Shown piece by piece: positions 21,404 to 32,865 of a stretch of DNA of 64,000 nucleotides. The position numbers were made by a program, and so were the translations under genes. The notes below the pieces were generated by a model, which made no database searches, had not been told where the DNA came from, and saw only the letters and a program-made list of their open reading frames with translations. The first letter of the stretch is position 1. The number at the start of each line of letters is the position of its first letter. The stretch is from NCBI GenBank assembly GCA_963576565.1, contig OY755042.1:99380185-99444184 (forward strand), written 5' to 3'. Source of the DNA: Aspidapion aeneum. Its lineage: Eukaryota; Arthropoda; Insecta; Coleoptera; Brentidae.

Positions 21404-22055
21404 GGCATCACTGAAATAGAGGCAGGCACGTCTTTTTTGACAAGTTTGACTTACGTTCGAGCTTTCGAAGTCCGATCAGCGCGGCGCTACCTTAGATCGT
21501 CGTTTTTTCGCACCCAAAGCATTTGTTCTGTGTTAATCAACTGATCGTTTTCATATTTTCTAACGTAGTCATTATAGAATTTTAGGTTGCAAAAGGTGGT
21601 GTAGCCGCGATTTTGACATATGTTGTTGACAATGAAGTCCTAAAAACAAATTTTAGTTTTCGATTATTGGGGGGGGGCGTCTCCCCCCGTTATCTTGGAT
21701 TTAGTTTGCACAAAAGGACTTTTGTTAAATTACTTGGTTACTTGGTTACTTTACGTCTTAGAAGAAAAGTTTTAAACAAAAGTTGAAGACAATAAAAAGT
21801 TAAAACTTTAACAACACTGATAACATATTTAAATAAAGCTTTAACAACACTGCTAACATACTTAATATGGCTTGATTTCAATTTTTATTTTTTGACGACA
21901 CATTTTGAAATTTGGCCGTTTAAAAAAAGCTCTCATATTTTCTGGATGCGGCATAAGCACTCTTGGTAACCCCATAATTTTTTTCTTTTTGAATATAGCC
22001 GTATTGCGTCATACACCATGCCATGCGACCTTATAATAAAAATATAACAAATTAT
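21404..22055. other. No gene recognised
   Basis: The stretch holds a G-run/C-run hairpin (GGGGGGGGGCGTCTCCCCCC near 21669) and two tandem copies of a segment of about 42 bp (CTTTAACAACACTG) at 21801-21865. I see no coding potential. Confidence 0.45.
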
Positions 22056-22057
22056 TA

Positions 22058-22489
22058 GGAACATTTTGGGTCGCGTATTTTACACTTTGTTACCGTTATT
22101 GTTATTACTGAGTCTGCGCATTAGCAGCTTCTCGCTCCTTTTTTGTTATGTACGGTAACGGCGCCCGGTACTTACGGTGGCCGGCCTTTAATGTTACCGC
22201 TATTTTTTAAGGTTGGTTTTGTATTTTTTTGTTTAATGCAGTTAAATTTTTTACCATAATTCGGTAGGTTGGTTTCTAAAAAGCCATAAATCTAATAAAA
22301 ATAAATTAACAAATATAAATAAACAAAAAGTTCAACGTGTGTGAAACTACTCAATTAACGTTTGTGTTGTGGTATCTTTGACTGTTCCAAAATCTATCTT
22401 TTTTGCCCTGAATGTTGCCGTTATTCTTAGTAACAATAACGGTTACAGCTATCAAATTTTCTGTTATTTTAACTGACCCAAAATGTCCC
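22058..22489. mobile_element. TA-flanked nonautonomous DNA transposon
   Basis: A 432-bp element has inverted ends GGAACATTTTGGGTC and GACCCAAAATGTCCC. Subterminal inverted matches also occur (ACCGTTATTGTTA versus AACAATAACGGTTAC). TA flanks both ends (22056-22057, 22490-22491), as in the Tc1/mariner group. There is no transposase. Confidence 0.68.
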
Positions 22490-22971
22490 TAATATTAATC
22501 AACCAAATTTGCTAGCTATAACACTTGGCCTATATTTCGCAATTTTCATTTTTGAAAAAACAAACAAAAAAAACCTGGCAAAGTGACGCTAACTTTGATT
22601 GTTTAAAAACAAAATAAATTGCTCCGCTACGCAGCCCTTGACGGGTGGCCTGTGAAAAAAATCACAGCCTGAAAAATCGTGTCCTATCGAAGAGACACTT
22701 TAATTAAAATCAATCCCCGTTGCACATAGCCTTTCTGCTTTCTATCAAATCGCTTTCAATCCATCTCCCTTAATTAACTGGCAATCGGGATGTTGTTCAT
22801 TTTGTTTTTTTTTTCGTTGGTTGCTACTCTCTACGGGTGCGAATATAAATCTTTTTCAGAGCCACTATAACATACCTGCCTTACAGTAAAAAAAGCCCTG
22901 AAAAAAATAAAGTTTTGGTTTTTTTATCATAATGCTTACAATAATTTTCTTGAGATATATTTTAATAAAGG
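22490..22971. other. No gene recognised
   Basis: AT-rich sequence lies between a MITE and a LINE tail. No motif or open frame of note was found. Confidence 0.45.
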
Positions 22972-22986
22972 ATCATCGTCTGAGTT

Positions 22987-23506
22987 ATACGATCGTACTG
23001 AGAAACGTGAGGAGCTGTAGGGACAGCGACTCACTAAATGCGCTTCGTATCGCCAACACTGTCATTAGTATGGAAAGCGACATTTGCCGACTTTTTCGGC
23101 CCAGAACCAGCCCTGGAGATGGTGAACAGCTTCAAACAATACTGGATAAATCTACTAGACCTGACTCACTCTCAAGAGTTGATTAAAGTACGTTTTAGAA
23201 AAGGAGATCCGTACAGTGACTGATGGCTGTAGGTTACTGCCTACTAAGATGCACAGAATGGGACTAACAGAACAGACCGAATTCAGACTCTGTCTGGAGG
23301 ATGACCAAACAGTCAGAACACTTATATATGTTAGATTGATTCAGAAGATCTGAGCAGTGTCACGCCCAAACTTATAGCTATCCTTTTTTAAATACTAGGC
23401 GTAGTGACGACACATCATCATTCAAAAGTAAGCCACGCACCATAGACCTTCTGATGGTCGCAGTGGATAGGCTGCAAGGCCCACTCACATATAAATCATA
23501 AGAATT
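22987..23506 (+). mobile_element. 5'-truncated jockey-like LINE tail with target duplication
   Basis: A fragment of about 520 bp is flanked by the 15-bp direct repeat ATCATCGTCTGAGTT (22972-22986 and 23507-23521). Broken frames match the C-terminal part of jockey/R1-type ORF2: LLDLTHSQELI, then a new frame with MHRMGLTEQTEFRLCLEDD, where the usual C-x2-C zinc motif is partly lost. The 3' end is A-rich. The long perfect repeat is best read as the target duplication of a dead-on-arrival insertion. Confidence 0.75.
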
Positions 23507-23639
23507 ATCATCGTCTGAGTTGCTTGGAGTGTTTGTCGTAAAGTGTAATTTCTCATGGACCGTGTGGTATATTTGTGGTAAAAATTATTTGGGAGAAAAA
23601 CTAAGTTACCTAGCAGGTTTTAATTCCTAATATAAGGAT

Positions 23640-24401
23640 TCTGGTTGAGTTCAAATCACTCAACATTTTATATTGGTTAAAGGCAACATTCCTTTTAAAA
23701 CATCAGTAGCCTACAGCGTCTCATGTAGCTGCGGCAAATAATTCATTACACAAACAGGCAAATAAAATCAACCAGGTTATGGAAGAACATGGAAGATTAG
23801 TCAGCTTTTCATACATAAATGCCATACTTTAAATTTTTAAATTAAATTTTTTAAAAGCATATTATTCAAATCACTCAACATTTTAGATCGGTCAAAGGCA
23901 ACATACCTTTTGAAACGTCAGTAGCCCACAGCGTCTCATATAGCTGCGGCAAATAATTCATTAGAGAAACAGGCAAATAAAATCAACCAGGCTATGGAAG
24001 AACATGAAAGATTATTCAGCTTTTGATACATAAACGCATCAGCAGTTTCGGAACATTATCGCGAAACTGCGCAGCAGATTTTGTTTGATCAATCAATGTT
24101 GTAAAATTCTTGCTTTCAATCCATATTCTTCTATAAAATAAAAATCTATTGAAATCTTTAAATATCCAAACAACCTCAACCGCGACACCGGTCTTTATCT
24201 GTCACATATTTGGGAATTAGTTATCCCTGACACGCTTGCGCCTTTAGATTCGCCTTCTTCTAAGCCTATATAAGTTATGTACAGAGATAAATCAAATCAG
24301 TTTTAGATGCGCTCTAAAGAACCCAACAGGAGAAGTGGCGAATCGTCATCGAATTCAAGTATTGTTCAAGTATGGGAAACCAACGCATAAGAAATCGAAA
24401 A
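23640..24401 (+). pseudogene. Penelope-like element remnant (GIY-YIG region, partly duplicated)
   Basis: The plus strand carries degraded GIY-YIG endonuclease sequence typical of Penelope-like elements: VSCSCGK-type segments, then NASAVSEHY, ILFDQS and KYPNNLNRDTGLYLSHIWE at about 24150-24225. The segment beginning TCAAATCACTCAACATTTTA is present twice (23650-23830 and 23868-24040), a local tandem duplication of about 215 bp. Stops and frameshifts are frequent. The RT part is absent. Function would have been the nuclease step of retrotransposition; this copy is dead. Confidence 0.75.
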
Positions 24402-24419
24402 GACTTTTACCTATAAGTT

Positions 24420-24706
24420 GAGGAAATAATCTATTTTATGGTGGACTGACAGGTTCAGTCAAATGAAACTCTAGGGTCTTTCTCCACTAATTTTTATTGA
24501 ATTTATTGCTTGGATTTTTTTTAAGCACCCATCATGTTTCGCAAATTTCTGTTTACATCCTGAGTTGTAATTAAGAATTTTTAATATTTTATAAAAAAAG
24601 AACTTGGCCCTCCATTGTGGACCACAATTGTGTATATAAATTTAAAAATTCTCAATTATCCCTTCCTCAATAAAAATTAGTGGAGAAAGACCCTAGAGTT
24701 TCGTTT
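24420..24706. mobile_element. MITE with arms of about 42 bp inside the Penelope-like 3' region
   Basis: A 287-bp insertion is flanked by an 18-bp direct repeat starting GACTTTTACCTATAAG (24402-24419 and 24707-24724). Inside, ACTCTAGGGTCTTTCTCCAC (near 24467) and its inverted copy GTGGAGAAAGACCCTAGAGT (near 24680) form arms. The direct repeat is long for a DNA transposon, so the insertion mechanism is unclear. Confidence 0.7.
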
Positions 24707-24724
24707 GACTTTTACCTATAAGTT

Positions 24725-27229
24725 CAGTAGCATGTGGCAACTTTTTCAGGAAGTCAACGTCATCTGAATGTTGAATCAATTGATTATCTGATTCTTACAT
24801 TGCCTTTAATGCCGGTTAACCTGCTGCGCGACTCACTAGAAACATAGCATTTAATAAATAAAGACAATCTTCTGGTTGTTGCCCCTAGACTACTCTCCTG
24901 CCAGTCATTTTTTCTATACCAGGAGAACACGGGTAATGTCAAATTCCTGGCAACTAAAACCCTCGATCGTGGCTCCAACCTGCCTGGTGGCAAGTCACAG
25001 TCACTGCACTGCAGTGATTACTGGCTTTTGGCGCACCGTCTTGATTCCTAGGCTAACCACTCCATTCTTCTTTAATCCCCGCTCACGAAGTACTAGGTTT
25101 GTACAGGTCTTTACTGGAGCAGTCCCCGTTGGGACCGCAAAGTTATTAAGAATGGTAACCAACACTGGCATGGCATACTAAGTCAACATTTCATTGGCAT
25201 TGTAATTGACGTGGACCTTAATAACTTTTTAATTTATTTTTCGGTTCAAATTGGCAAAATGTTGCTGTTAGGCAACATTAGAGTACTCTTGTGGAGTTTA
25301 GCCTTTTTCGAATTTATTTTTATTCTGTATAATAACACTTACAGTCAACATCCTCGTCTTCTCTCATTCAGGGTAAACGTCGTCCTAGGATTTTAGCAAA
25401 TCCGAGTAGGCCTAGTTAGGGATTACTGACGGCACAATTTTGCCCTGAAAGGATAATGTATCTGGAACCGTTTTCATTTAATTTATTTCTGCTCAATTTA
25501 CCAAGTGTTAACGCAAAATTTAACCTGATTGGGCCTCGTTTCCTGTAAGTACTTCTCATTTAGAAAAAAAAAATAATTATATTTCTTTTACATTTACAGA
25601 TAATATAATTTTATGGTTATAAAAATAGTAGTTTGTAACTAGTTTTAATGCACGCGCGCACTAAGTGCTACACATAAGTTTTGAAAATAAGTAGTATATA
25701 TATGCAATATTGGTAAAAGCTTTGCTATCCATGGGATAGACCGCTTAGAACTGGACGTGAGTGGGTACCTTAAAAGACATTTGGAATACCTAGACGTGTT
25801 TAAAATCCTAACACCAGTATTTACTATGGTTGAAGGTTTAACTTATTTTTGCCGTGAATGCAATAGTTTTTAATATTTATATAAATTGTTTATAAATACC
25901 TTGGGGTCATCTTTTTTCGTTGTAACAAAGACATTATTTCCACACAAAGGTTATAAATCAATAAAAATAATCAAATATTTTGGTTTAACAATGGTAGCCA
26001 TATTTAAACCTCCAAATGTCACTAGGAAATGTCGAATAAAAACGGTGTAAGTCAGTGTCAGCTGTCCGCTATATTTTACATGTTAATTTTTTAGACAAGT
26101 TAGCGACGATTAAACCGATGGTCGATTGTTTTAGTGAATGAGTAATTGAAAAGGGATTCTAATATATCTTGTGCTTTTTACAGTATTTAAATATTGATAC
26201 GTATTTAATACGGTAATGCATCTACAGATATAGTTTTAAGTTATTTATGTATTATTTAGCTTTGAATATTTTTGTATGTAAGTTTTTTTTGTCAATCATG
26301 GATTATTTCTATTGTTTTTCGAACTTTAAACCACCCCTCAGGGGTGGTACTACAATTTGAGACTATTTTTAACGGGAATCCTACGACTGCACGGACTAAG
26401 TTTCCAAAAAATGACATTTGGTTACAAATTTTTTATTTGGTTTTTCTTTATTTCTAAAGTTAATTTGAATTTATATAAGATAAAACTCACTGAGAAATGC
26501 TTACTATCATATTGCACATTAGGGTGAACCAAATCTTTGCAGTTATGTGAACTGTGAGTATTAAAAAAATACACTTAAACCGGTCGGTATCAAGTCTATA
26601 GACTTGATACTTAAATCCGGTCTACAATGCTAAGTCTTAAGGTCTTAGTAAATACTGGTGTAAATGTTTCCCAAAATGTTGACTCCTGGAAATCCTAAAA
26701 TTGTTCTTACGATAACAGTAGCGCATGCCACTTTTTTTAAACCTATTTGTATGACAAATGTAAATGGGACAATTTTACACTATTTTATGCATTTAGTTTT
26801 AATATGCCTTCAGTTTTCAGAAACAACACATTTTTTTTTCTTTTTTATAATACCAAATGGCAGGTAGTAGTAGGCAGGTCAAATACCACAGTAAGAAAGA
26901 AGTTCTTGATACTACAGTGGTATGTATGCTATTTTGAACTTAGATTTGACTTAAAACTGTTATAGGGGCCAACTTCGGATTAATTTTTTTTAAACCGTGT
27001 TTTTATTTTTTTGCTTTGGTGACAATATAGGACATTTTTTGCTTATACTGCGTAAAATAGTGTTTTAAACGATGCTATAAAAAAATATATATAAGCTTCT
27101 TTAGCCTTTAAAATGTCAATAAAGAAAAATATAAGACCTCTATCGCATCTGACCAGCAAAATTTTTAAGATGAACTTATTAAAGTTTAAGTTATGGCTAT
27201 TAATTTCCCGTAAACTTTATTTATTGTTA
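24725..27229. other. Long region without recognised gene
   Basis: A slightly GC-richer part at 24784-25170 has short frames on both strands without known motifs. Two small perfect palindromes are present: CCACCCCTCAGGGGTGG near 26330 and TATCAAGTCTATAGACTTGA near 26587. Otherwise this is AT-rich intron-like sequence. Confidence 0.45.
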
Positions 27230-27231
27230 TA

Positions 27232-28814
27232 CACACAGTGTGCCTGAATGAAGTAAAGGTTACATAAAAATGGTTCCAAAAACTAATTGCACATTTTGAA
27301 TATGAACTCTTTCCTGACTTCAGAGCCATATTTATATAAATCCTAGCTGATCCTCTTCTCGAAATATTGTCAATGTTTTGCTTTTTTTCTAGCTAGTCTA
27401 GGCGCTGGCTCCTGTCACGTGTGACCTAATATGTGTGCTCAGTTTGACTGCGGGGCTTTGTTAAGCATCCATAGCAGTATAAGAAATGTTTGGTCACGTG
27501 GTCGAACTCATGCTCGTTTGGGCGCCATCTTTGAAAATGGCTGCCAAATAAATTTTTTGTTTAAGCGTATCTCCCTACCCAGTCATCCGATTTTAATTTT
27601 CTAAAGCTTGTTCTACTCTCTTTTAAAAGGCAAACAAATTTTATTATAACACATTTTTTGGTAAATTACGTAGTTTTTGAGATATACCAAAATTATTAGT
27701 ATTTCCGCTCGCAAAACCCATGCTCGTTTTATTGTAGCTACAATATTATTGACATTTGTTTTTTTTTGTTACATAGAAGGCTTTAAACCTTTCACATAAG
27801 GGGATATTGACTAGATTTTTTTAAAAGTTTGTTGGATGGTACCCCTTAAAAAGGGTGGTTTCTGAAACTGTTCACAATATTATAGAAAAAGTGAATTTGC
27901 AGCGAAACGATGCATCCTAGCGAAAAACGGTAAAATTAATTTTTTATAGTACATTTAATTTCGCTTCTTTTGGTGTATCATATAACATCCTAGTTTAATG
28001 GTAAGCTGTACAAGCCAGCAAAAATATTCAATTTTGTAAAAAAAAAATTCTTAAAAATTGTAAAAGATATGACAATGATCAAAAGAAGCGGAATTAAAAG
28101 TACTATAAATAATTATTCTTAACGGTTTTCGCTAGGATGCATCGTTTCGTTGAAAATTCACTTTTTGTATAATCTTGTGAACAGTTTTAGAAACCACCCT
28201 CTTTAAGTCATTCTTTAGGGGTACCATCCATCGAACTTTCAAAACATAAAGACAATAGCCTCTTCTATGAAAGGTTTAAAGCCTTTTATGAAACAAAAAA
28301 AACAAATGTCAATAATATTGTAGCTACAATAAAATGAGCATGGGTATTATTTTAATCCTTTTGCGAGCGGAAATACTAATAACCGTGGTATATCTCAAAA
28401 ACTACTTGATTTATTAAAAAATATGTAATTACAAAATTTATTTGCCTTTAAAAAAGGAGTATAACAAGCTTTAAAAAATTAAAATCGGATGACTGGGTAG
28501 GGAGATACGCTTAAACAAAAAAATCTATCAATTTGGCGGTCATTTTCAAAGATGGCGACCAAACGACCATGAGTTCAACCACGTGAGCAAACTTTTTTTA
28601 TACACCTATGGGTGCTTAACAATGCCCCGCTGTCAAACTGAGCGCACATATTAGGTCACACGTGACAGGAGCCAGAGCCTTGACTAACTAGAAAAATGGC
28701 AAAAAATTGATAAAATTTCGAGAAGAGGATCAGCAATATCGCCCATATTCAAAATGTGCAATTAGTTTTTGGAACCATTTTTATGTAACCTATACTTCGT
28801 TCAGACACACTGTG
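27232..28814. mobile_element. 1.58-kb near-palindromic foldback element
   Basis: The left arm 27232-27972 and right arm 28079-28814 are inverted copies of each other around a loop of about 106 bp. Ends are CACACAGTGTGCCTGAATGA and, on the other side, TTCAGACACACTGTG. Both sides are flanked by TA (27230-27231, 28815-28816), as in Tc1/mariner-type insertions. No coding frame spans it. The arms match over about 740 bp with scattered differences. Confidence 0.85.
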
Positions 28815-28816
28815 TA

Positions 28817-29127
28817 CATACTACCGTTTTTCGAAACACCAAGTGCTACTATGGAGCCGGTGAATAATTGTTTAAACTTTTATATTTATTAAAAGTAATA
28901 AACATGTAGAAATAAAATTTCGAACTTCCATAATGAAAGTTCCATTGTCTTTATTTATGTTAAACAAGACGTTTCGCTTAGTTAGTGTCTAACCATTTTC
29001 AAGTGTAAACTGTCACATGTATTCAAAATTTTTAAACTTAATTAAACAAGGGGAGTTTTCGTATTATTTTATATTTTCTCTTATTATTAAATCGCCTATA
29101 AAATTATTTGTATTAATTTTTTGGCCG
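28817..29127. other. No gene recognised
   Basis: This is AT-rich spacer DNA between two transposon-like elements. Confidence 0.45.
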
Positions 29128-29129
29128 TA

Positions 29130-29618
29130 AAGCCACGTCCACACCGCAAGCAAGACATAGGAATATTATGTTTGTTCCTGGGACTTGTTCCTGAATGTTG
29201 CCAAAAGTTTATTTAAGTTCCTCGTTGTTTACTGTTGCAGCAACAAAAGTTCCTATAATTTGCTTGTTTCCATATTTAGCGGCAAAAATCAAAGAAGATA
29301 TAGAAACATTGGTAAACATTTTTTGTTTCTCAACAGTATTTTTATCAGTGTGGATATGTTGTTGCTTGTTCCTAAAACTCGAAACTTGTGTCGTGAAGCC
29401 GACGCACCACAGTGTTTAGAACCTAGGATCACACACTGCACTGGTGTAGACACAACGTTTCCTGTTGCAGCAACACAACGAAACATTCTCAAGAATGAGT
29501 TACTTTGCTGTAGACAGAATGTTTACGGAACTTTTGCTGTTGTTTCTGTTTCCATAAACAGGTTGCGGCAACCAGCAATAAAATGTTCCTCTGTGTTTCT
29601 TTGGTGTGGACATGGCTT
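29130..29618. mobile_element. 489-bp MITE with AAGCCACGTCCACACC ends
   Basis: Inverted ends AAGCCACGTCCACACC and GGTGTGGACATGGCTT are bounded by TA (29128-29129, 29619-29620). Internal GTTGCAGCAACA palindromes occur at about 29234 and 29464. Overlapping frames inside are fortuitous. Confidence 0.72.
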
Positions 29619-29620
29619 TA

Positions 29621-30037
29621 GAGTTTGGTTTTATTTATCTTTTCTTTAACTTTAAATAACGTGTCGGTGATAAAGGGTTATTCTTCTCCTATTTATCGTT
29701 GCTTGGGTTTTGTTATGAATGCTATATTGAGAAAGAACCTAGTTTAATCGAGTTACATAGATATTCCCGTTTTTTACTTTTCGTTGTGAAGGTTAACTTT
29801 TTTTGGTATTAAATTGTGTTAGAATTTCCAAGGTAGTTATTTGATTGACGCACAGTAGTTAAACTATTCTTCTGTACAACTACCTGCATCATAAAAACAT
29901 CTAATTTTGTGATTATTATTTTAAGCTTAGGGCTCGACTTTCTAAAGTATAGTGGCAAAAACATAACATTGGAGCATTCTAAGTCTTAGTAATAGTTTTG
30001 CGAATATTGTATAAAACTTTCCTGAAAACTTAATATT
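29621..30037. other. No gene recognised
   Basis: This AT-rich spacer precedes the large foldback element. No motif was found. Confidence 0.45.
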
Positions 30038-31166
30038 ATAACAAAAACATTTCATGTAAAAAAAGCCAAGTACGCGAAAATGGTATTCCGTAAAAAAAAT
30101 TGAGATAAAAAGCCAAGTTCTCCGATACAAATTTCAAAATGGAAGATTCTTACTAGTTTGGAAATGTTTTTTTTTCACTTTGCTATTACAGCCAAACTTC
30201 TTTATGTTCAATTTAGCACTGAGTCATTTGTAGCCGTAACACCCAAGTTTAGAAAAACATTTCCGAACTAGTAAGAACCTTTCATTTTCTTTGTATTGGA
30301 GAACTTGGCTTTACTTTTATCTCAATTATTTTTACGGAGTACCATTTCTTATGATATTACTCCTTTTTTAAAGGATTTGGATAATATTCAAGTTTTAAAG
30401 TAGTAAAATATTGTTCAAAACTTTTGCAATGCCTTATTAAAAATGTTGAAGTTTTTTAATTTTTTCCTATGGTTTTATCATAGTTTCTATCAGCCTTCTA
30501 AAACTCCACTCTTTAGCGTTCCTGGAAGTAGACAATGTTACTTTGACATAACTTGACATTTATAGGGGAGGAAAGTATATTAAAATTTTGGGGTTTATAA
30601 TTTTTTTCTAAATTTTTATTATAGTTCCTATCGACCTTCCATAGCTCAGCTCTCTAGCGTTTCTGTAAGTGGACAATGTTACTTTTACATAACTTTACAT
30701 TTATAGGGGAGGGAAGCAAATTAAATCTTTGGGGTTTTAATTTTTTTTTCCTTAGTATTATCATATTTCCTATCAGTCTGCCAAAGCTCAGCTCTCTAGA
30801 GTTTCTGGAAGTGGGCAATGTTACTTTTACATAACTTTATATAAATAGGGGAGGCTAGTAAATTAGAGTTTTGGGGTTTTTAATTTTTTCTAAGGATTTG
30901 GTCATAATTTCAATCAGTTTGTTAAATTTCAGCTTTCTAGCATGTCTGGAAGTACATTGGAATTTTGATGATCTATACATTGATTACTATTTTATGGAAA
31001 TGCATGAAACTTGGAGGGGTTGTTAACTCTATGAAGATTTTGTTTATTTGAGCTCATTCCGAATTAGATTTTTAGATAGGTCAAATATGGGCTGAAATGT
31101 TTCAAGAAAAGATGGTAAAGCAGTTTACGCGAACTTGGCGGGGCACTGCCGTACCTCCAGATACTA

Positions 31167-31415
31167 CCGTCCCTAAGAAGAAAACCGCATGTATAAATTT
31201 TACACTTTGAGAAACACGGGTTTAAAATTTTACAATTTTTTATTGTCTAATAATTTTAACAAAAAAATAAGTAAAACCGCATCACTTTTTATTTTAAAAC
31301 TCTAAGACAATAAAAAGTTATACCATTTTAAACGTGTTTTTCTAAAAACCAGGGTCCGATGAAGATTTCATGAGTCCCTGTCAAAACGAAAACGCGGCTT
31401 TCTTCTTAGGGACGG
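31167..31415. mobile_element. 249-bp MITE, CCGTCCCTAAGAAG ends
   Basis: Inverted ends CCGTCCCTAAGAAGAAAACC and CGGCTTTCTTCTTAGGGACG bound an AT-rich core that is itself partly palindromic (TTTTTATTGTC/GACAATAAAAA). No clear target duplication was found. It lies nested in the 6-kb foldback element. Confidence 0.68.
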
Positions 31416-31477
31416 CAATAGGGACCATTATATTCACGTAAATCTTTTTGGTTTTTTCGTTGTCGATAATCACATAC

Positions 31478-32181
31478 GCCGTTTTCAAGCGAATAACCAG
31501 TAACTACTAGTATTTACCATAGGCGTTCAAGTTGCCTTGGTAAATACCACTACTTGAAGAGTGACGTCACAAATGAGCCCTTTATACGTCATCGTTTATT
31601 ACCGGTAATTACCACACTTTTGAGGAAGGTTATTGGGTTTTATAACCTCACAATCATTTGTTTTGTTTCTTTTTGCGTAAATTTTTGCAATTAATCGAAT
31701 TTATCGTGTGTGCCTTAATTTTGAAGGAAAATTGTACCTCCTCTATATTGTCTTGGCCAATTTTTTTTCCGTTTTATCTACCCTTGGCTTGCTCTAGTTT
31801 TTTCAATGTAGATTTTAATACACGAAATATCATTAAAAAAAAACAGGATCATTGTACTCTTCTAACCACTGTTTATTATATTAAGTTTTTTTCCAAATTA
31901 TGCCCATTTCGAAGCAAATACGCCAGAATTTAAGAGTCGGTCGAAAAGAACTCAAATTCAGTAATGGCAAGAAGATTATTATTCATCTTTTAAAAAGCGC
32001 ACTTAAACCAACTAAACTTCTTTAAAAAATCGCAAAAAGCAACAACAAACAATAACCAGTTATAAAAAAAGCTTTTCAAGCGGTGTTGCTGTGGTAATAG
32101 GATAAGGGCCTAAACAGCTGATTCTGAATGTCAACCAAGGAATAACCAAAGGTAATTACTAGTTATTCGCTTGAAAACGCC
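31478..32181. mobile_element. MITE of about 0.7 kb, GGCGTTTTCAAGCGAATAAC ends
   Basis: The left end GCCGTTTTCAAGCGAATAAC (31478) pairs with the inverted right end GTTATTCGCTTGAAAACGCC ending at 32181. Further inner matches (AGTAATTACC) follow. The 91-codon frame inside (31658-31933) shows no domain. No target duplication was identified. The element is nested in the foldback interior. Confidence 0.65.
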
Positions 32182-32865
32182 TTTAGTTATTAATTCTTTA
32201 GTGACATAATAATTAAATAGAAAGACACAACACAACTGACTACAAAACTTTTCAAGTTAATGTAAAACTTTATTTCCTCTTTGTAAAACTTAACCTAAAG
32301 TCACGCCTTACGACTAAAGTCTTGCTTCATTTGTGGCCCCATTATAACATTTGCATATTATTAACCGAACTTTGGAGACTTTTTAGGGCACACTTTCGCC
32401 GCAAAACTATTTTTGGTCGCTTGGGGATTAGGAGAAACTGGTAGTTTAACTTCAAACTTTTTACAATTTTTTGTTATACACTGCTTGTTATTACGTAGAA
32501 AAAATCCAAGGGGTTCTATTCTATGAAACAGTATTATTTTGGTAATAAAATATTTTTTGAGACATGAAAACTATCTTTTAGTACTTTTTATCCCGCATTT
32601 TAGAGAAAAATGTCATATTTTCTTCCTAGGATGGAAAGTGAGGGATTAGGGATTAAAAGTTAAAAAAAAATTACATATTAGAAATAAAGATTAAAAATAG
32701 TACATTATGAACCTAGTTCGTTATTAAAAGTCACGTTATTCATGTAGTTGTTTTTATATAAGATTTTTATTTATTCACGTAATTTAAATTTATGGTCATA
32801 ATTCTAAACCTAATAATACTATAAACTAAAAAAAAAACAAAAAAAAAATAACTAAAATTCAAATG
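32182..32865. other. No gene recognised
   Basis: AT-rich spacer with A-runs at 32821-32850 lies just beyond the stop codon of the RT pseudogene. Confidence 0.45.

Noticed and set aside
24784..25181. Possible gene in GC-richer DNA (frames of 69 and 101 codons)
   Set aside because: The frames overlap on opposite strands, without motifs or splice support.
29185..29649. 154-codon plus-strand frame
   Set aside because: It lies within a MITE with clear inverted ends and has no recognisable domain.
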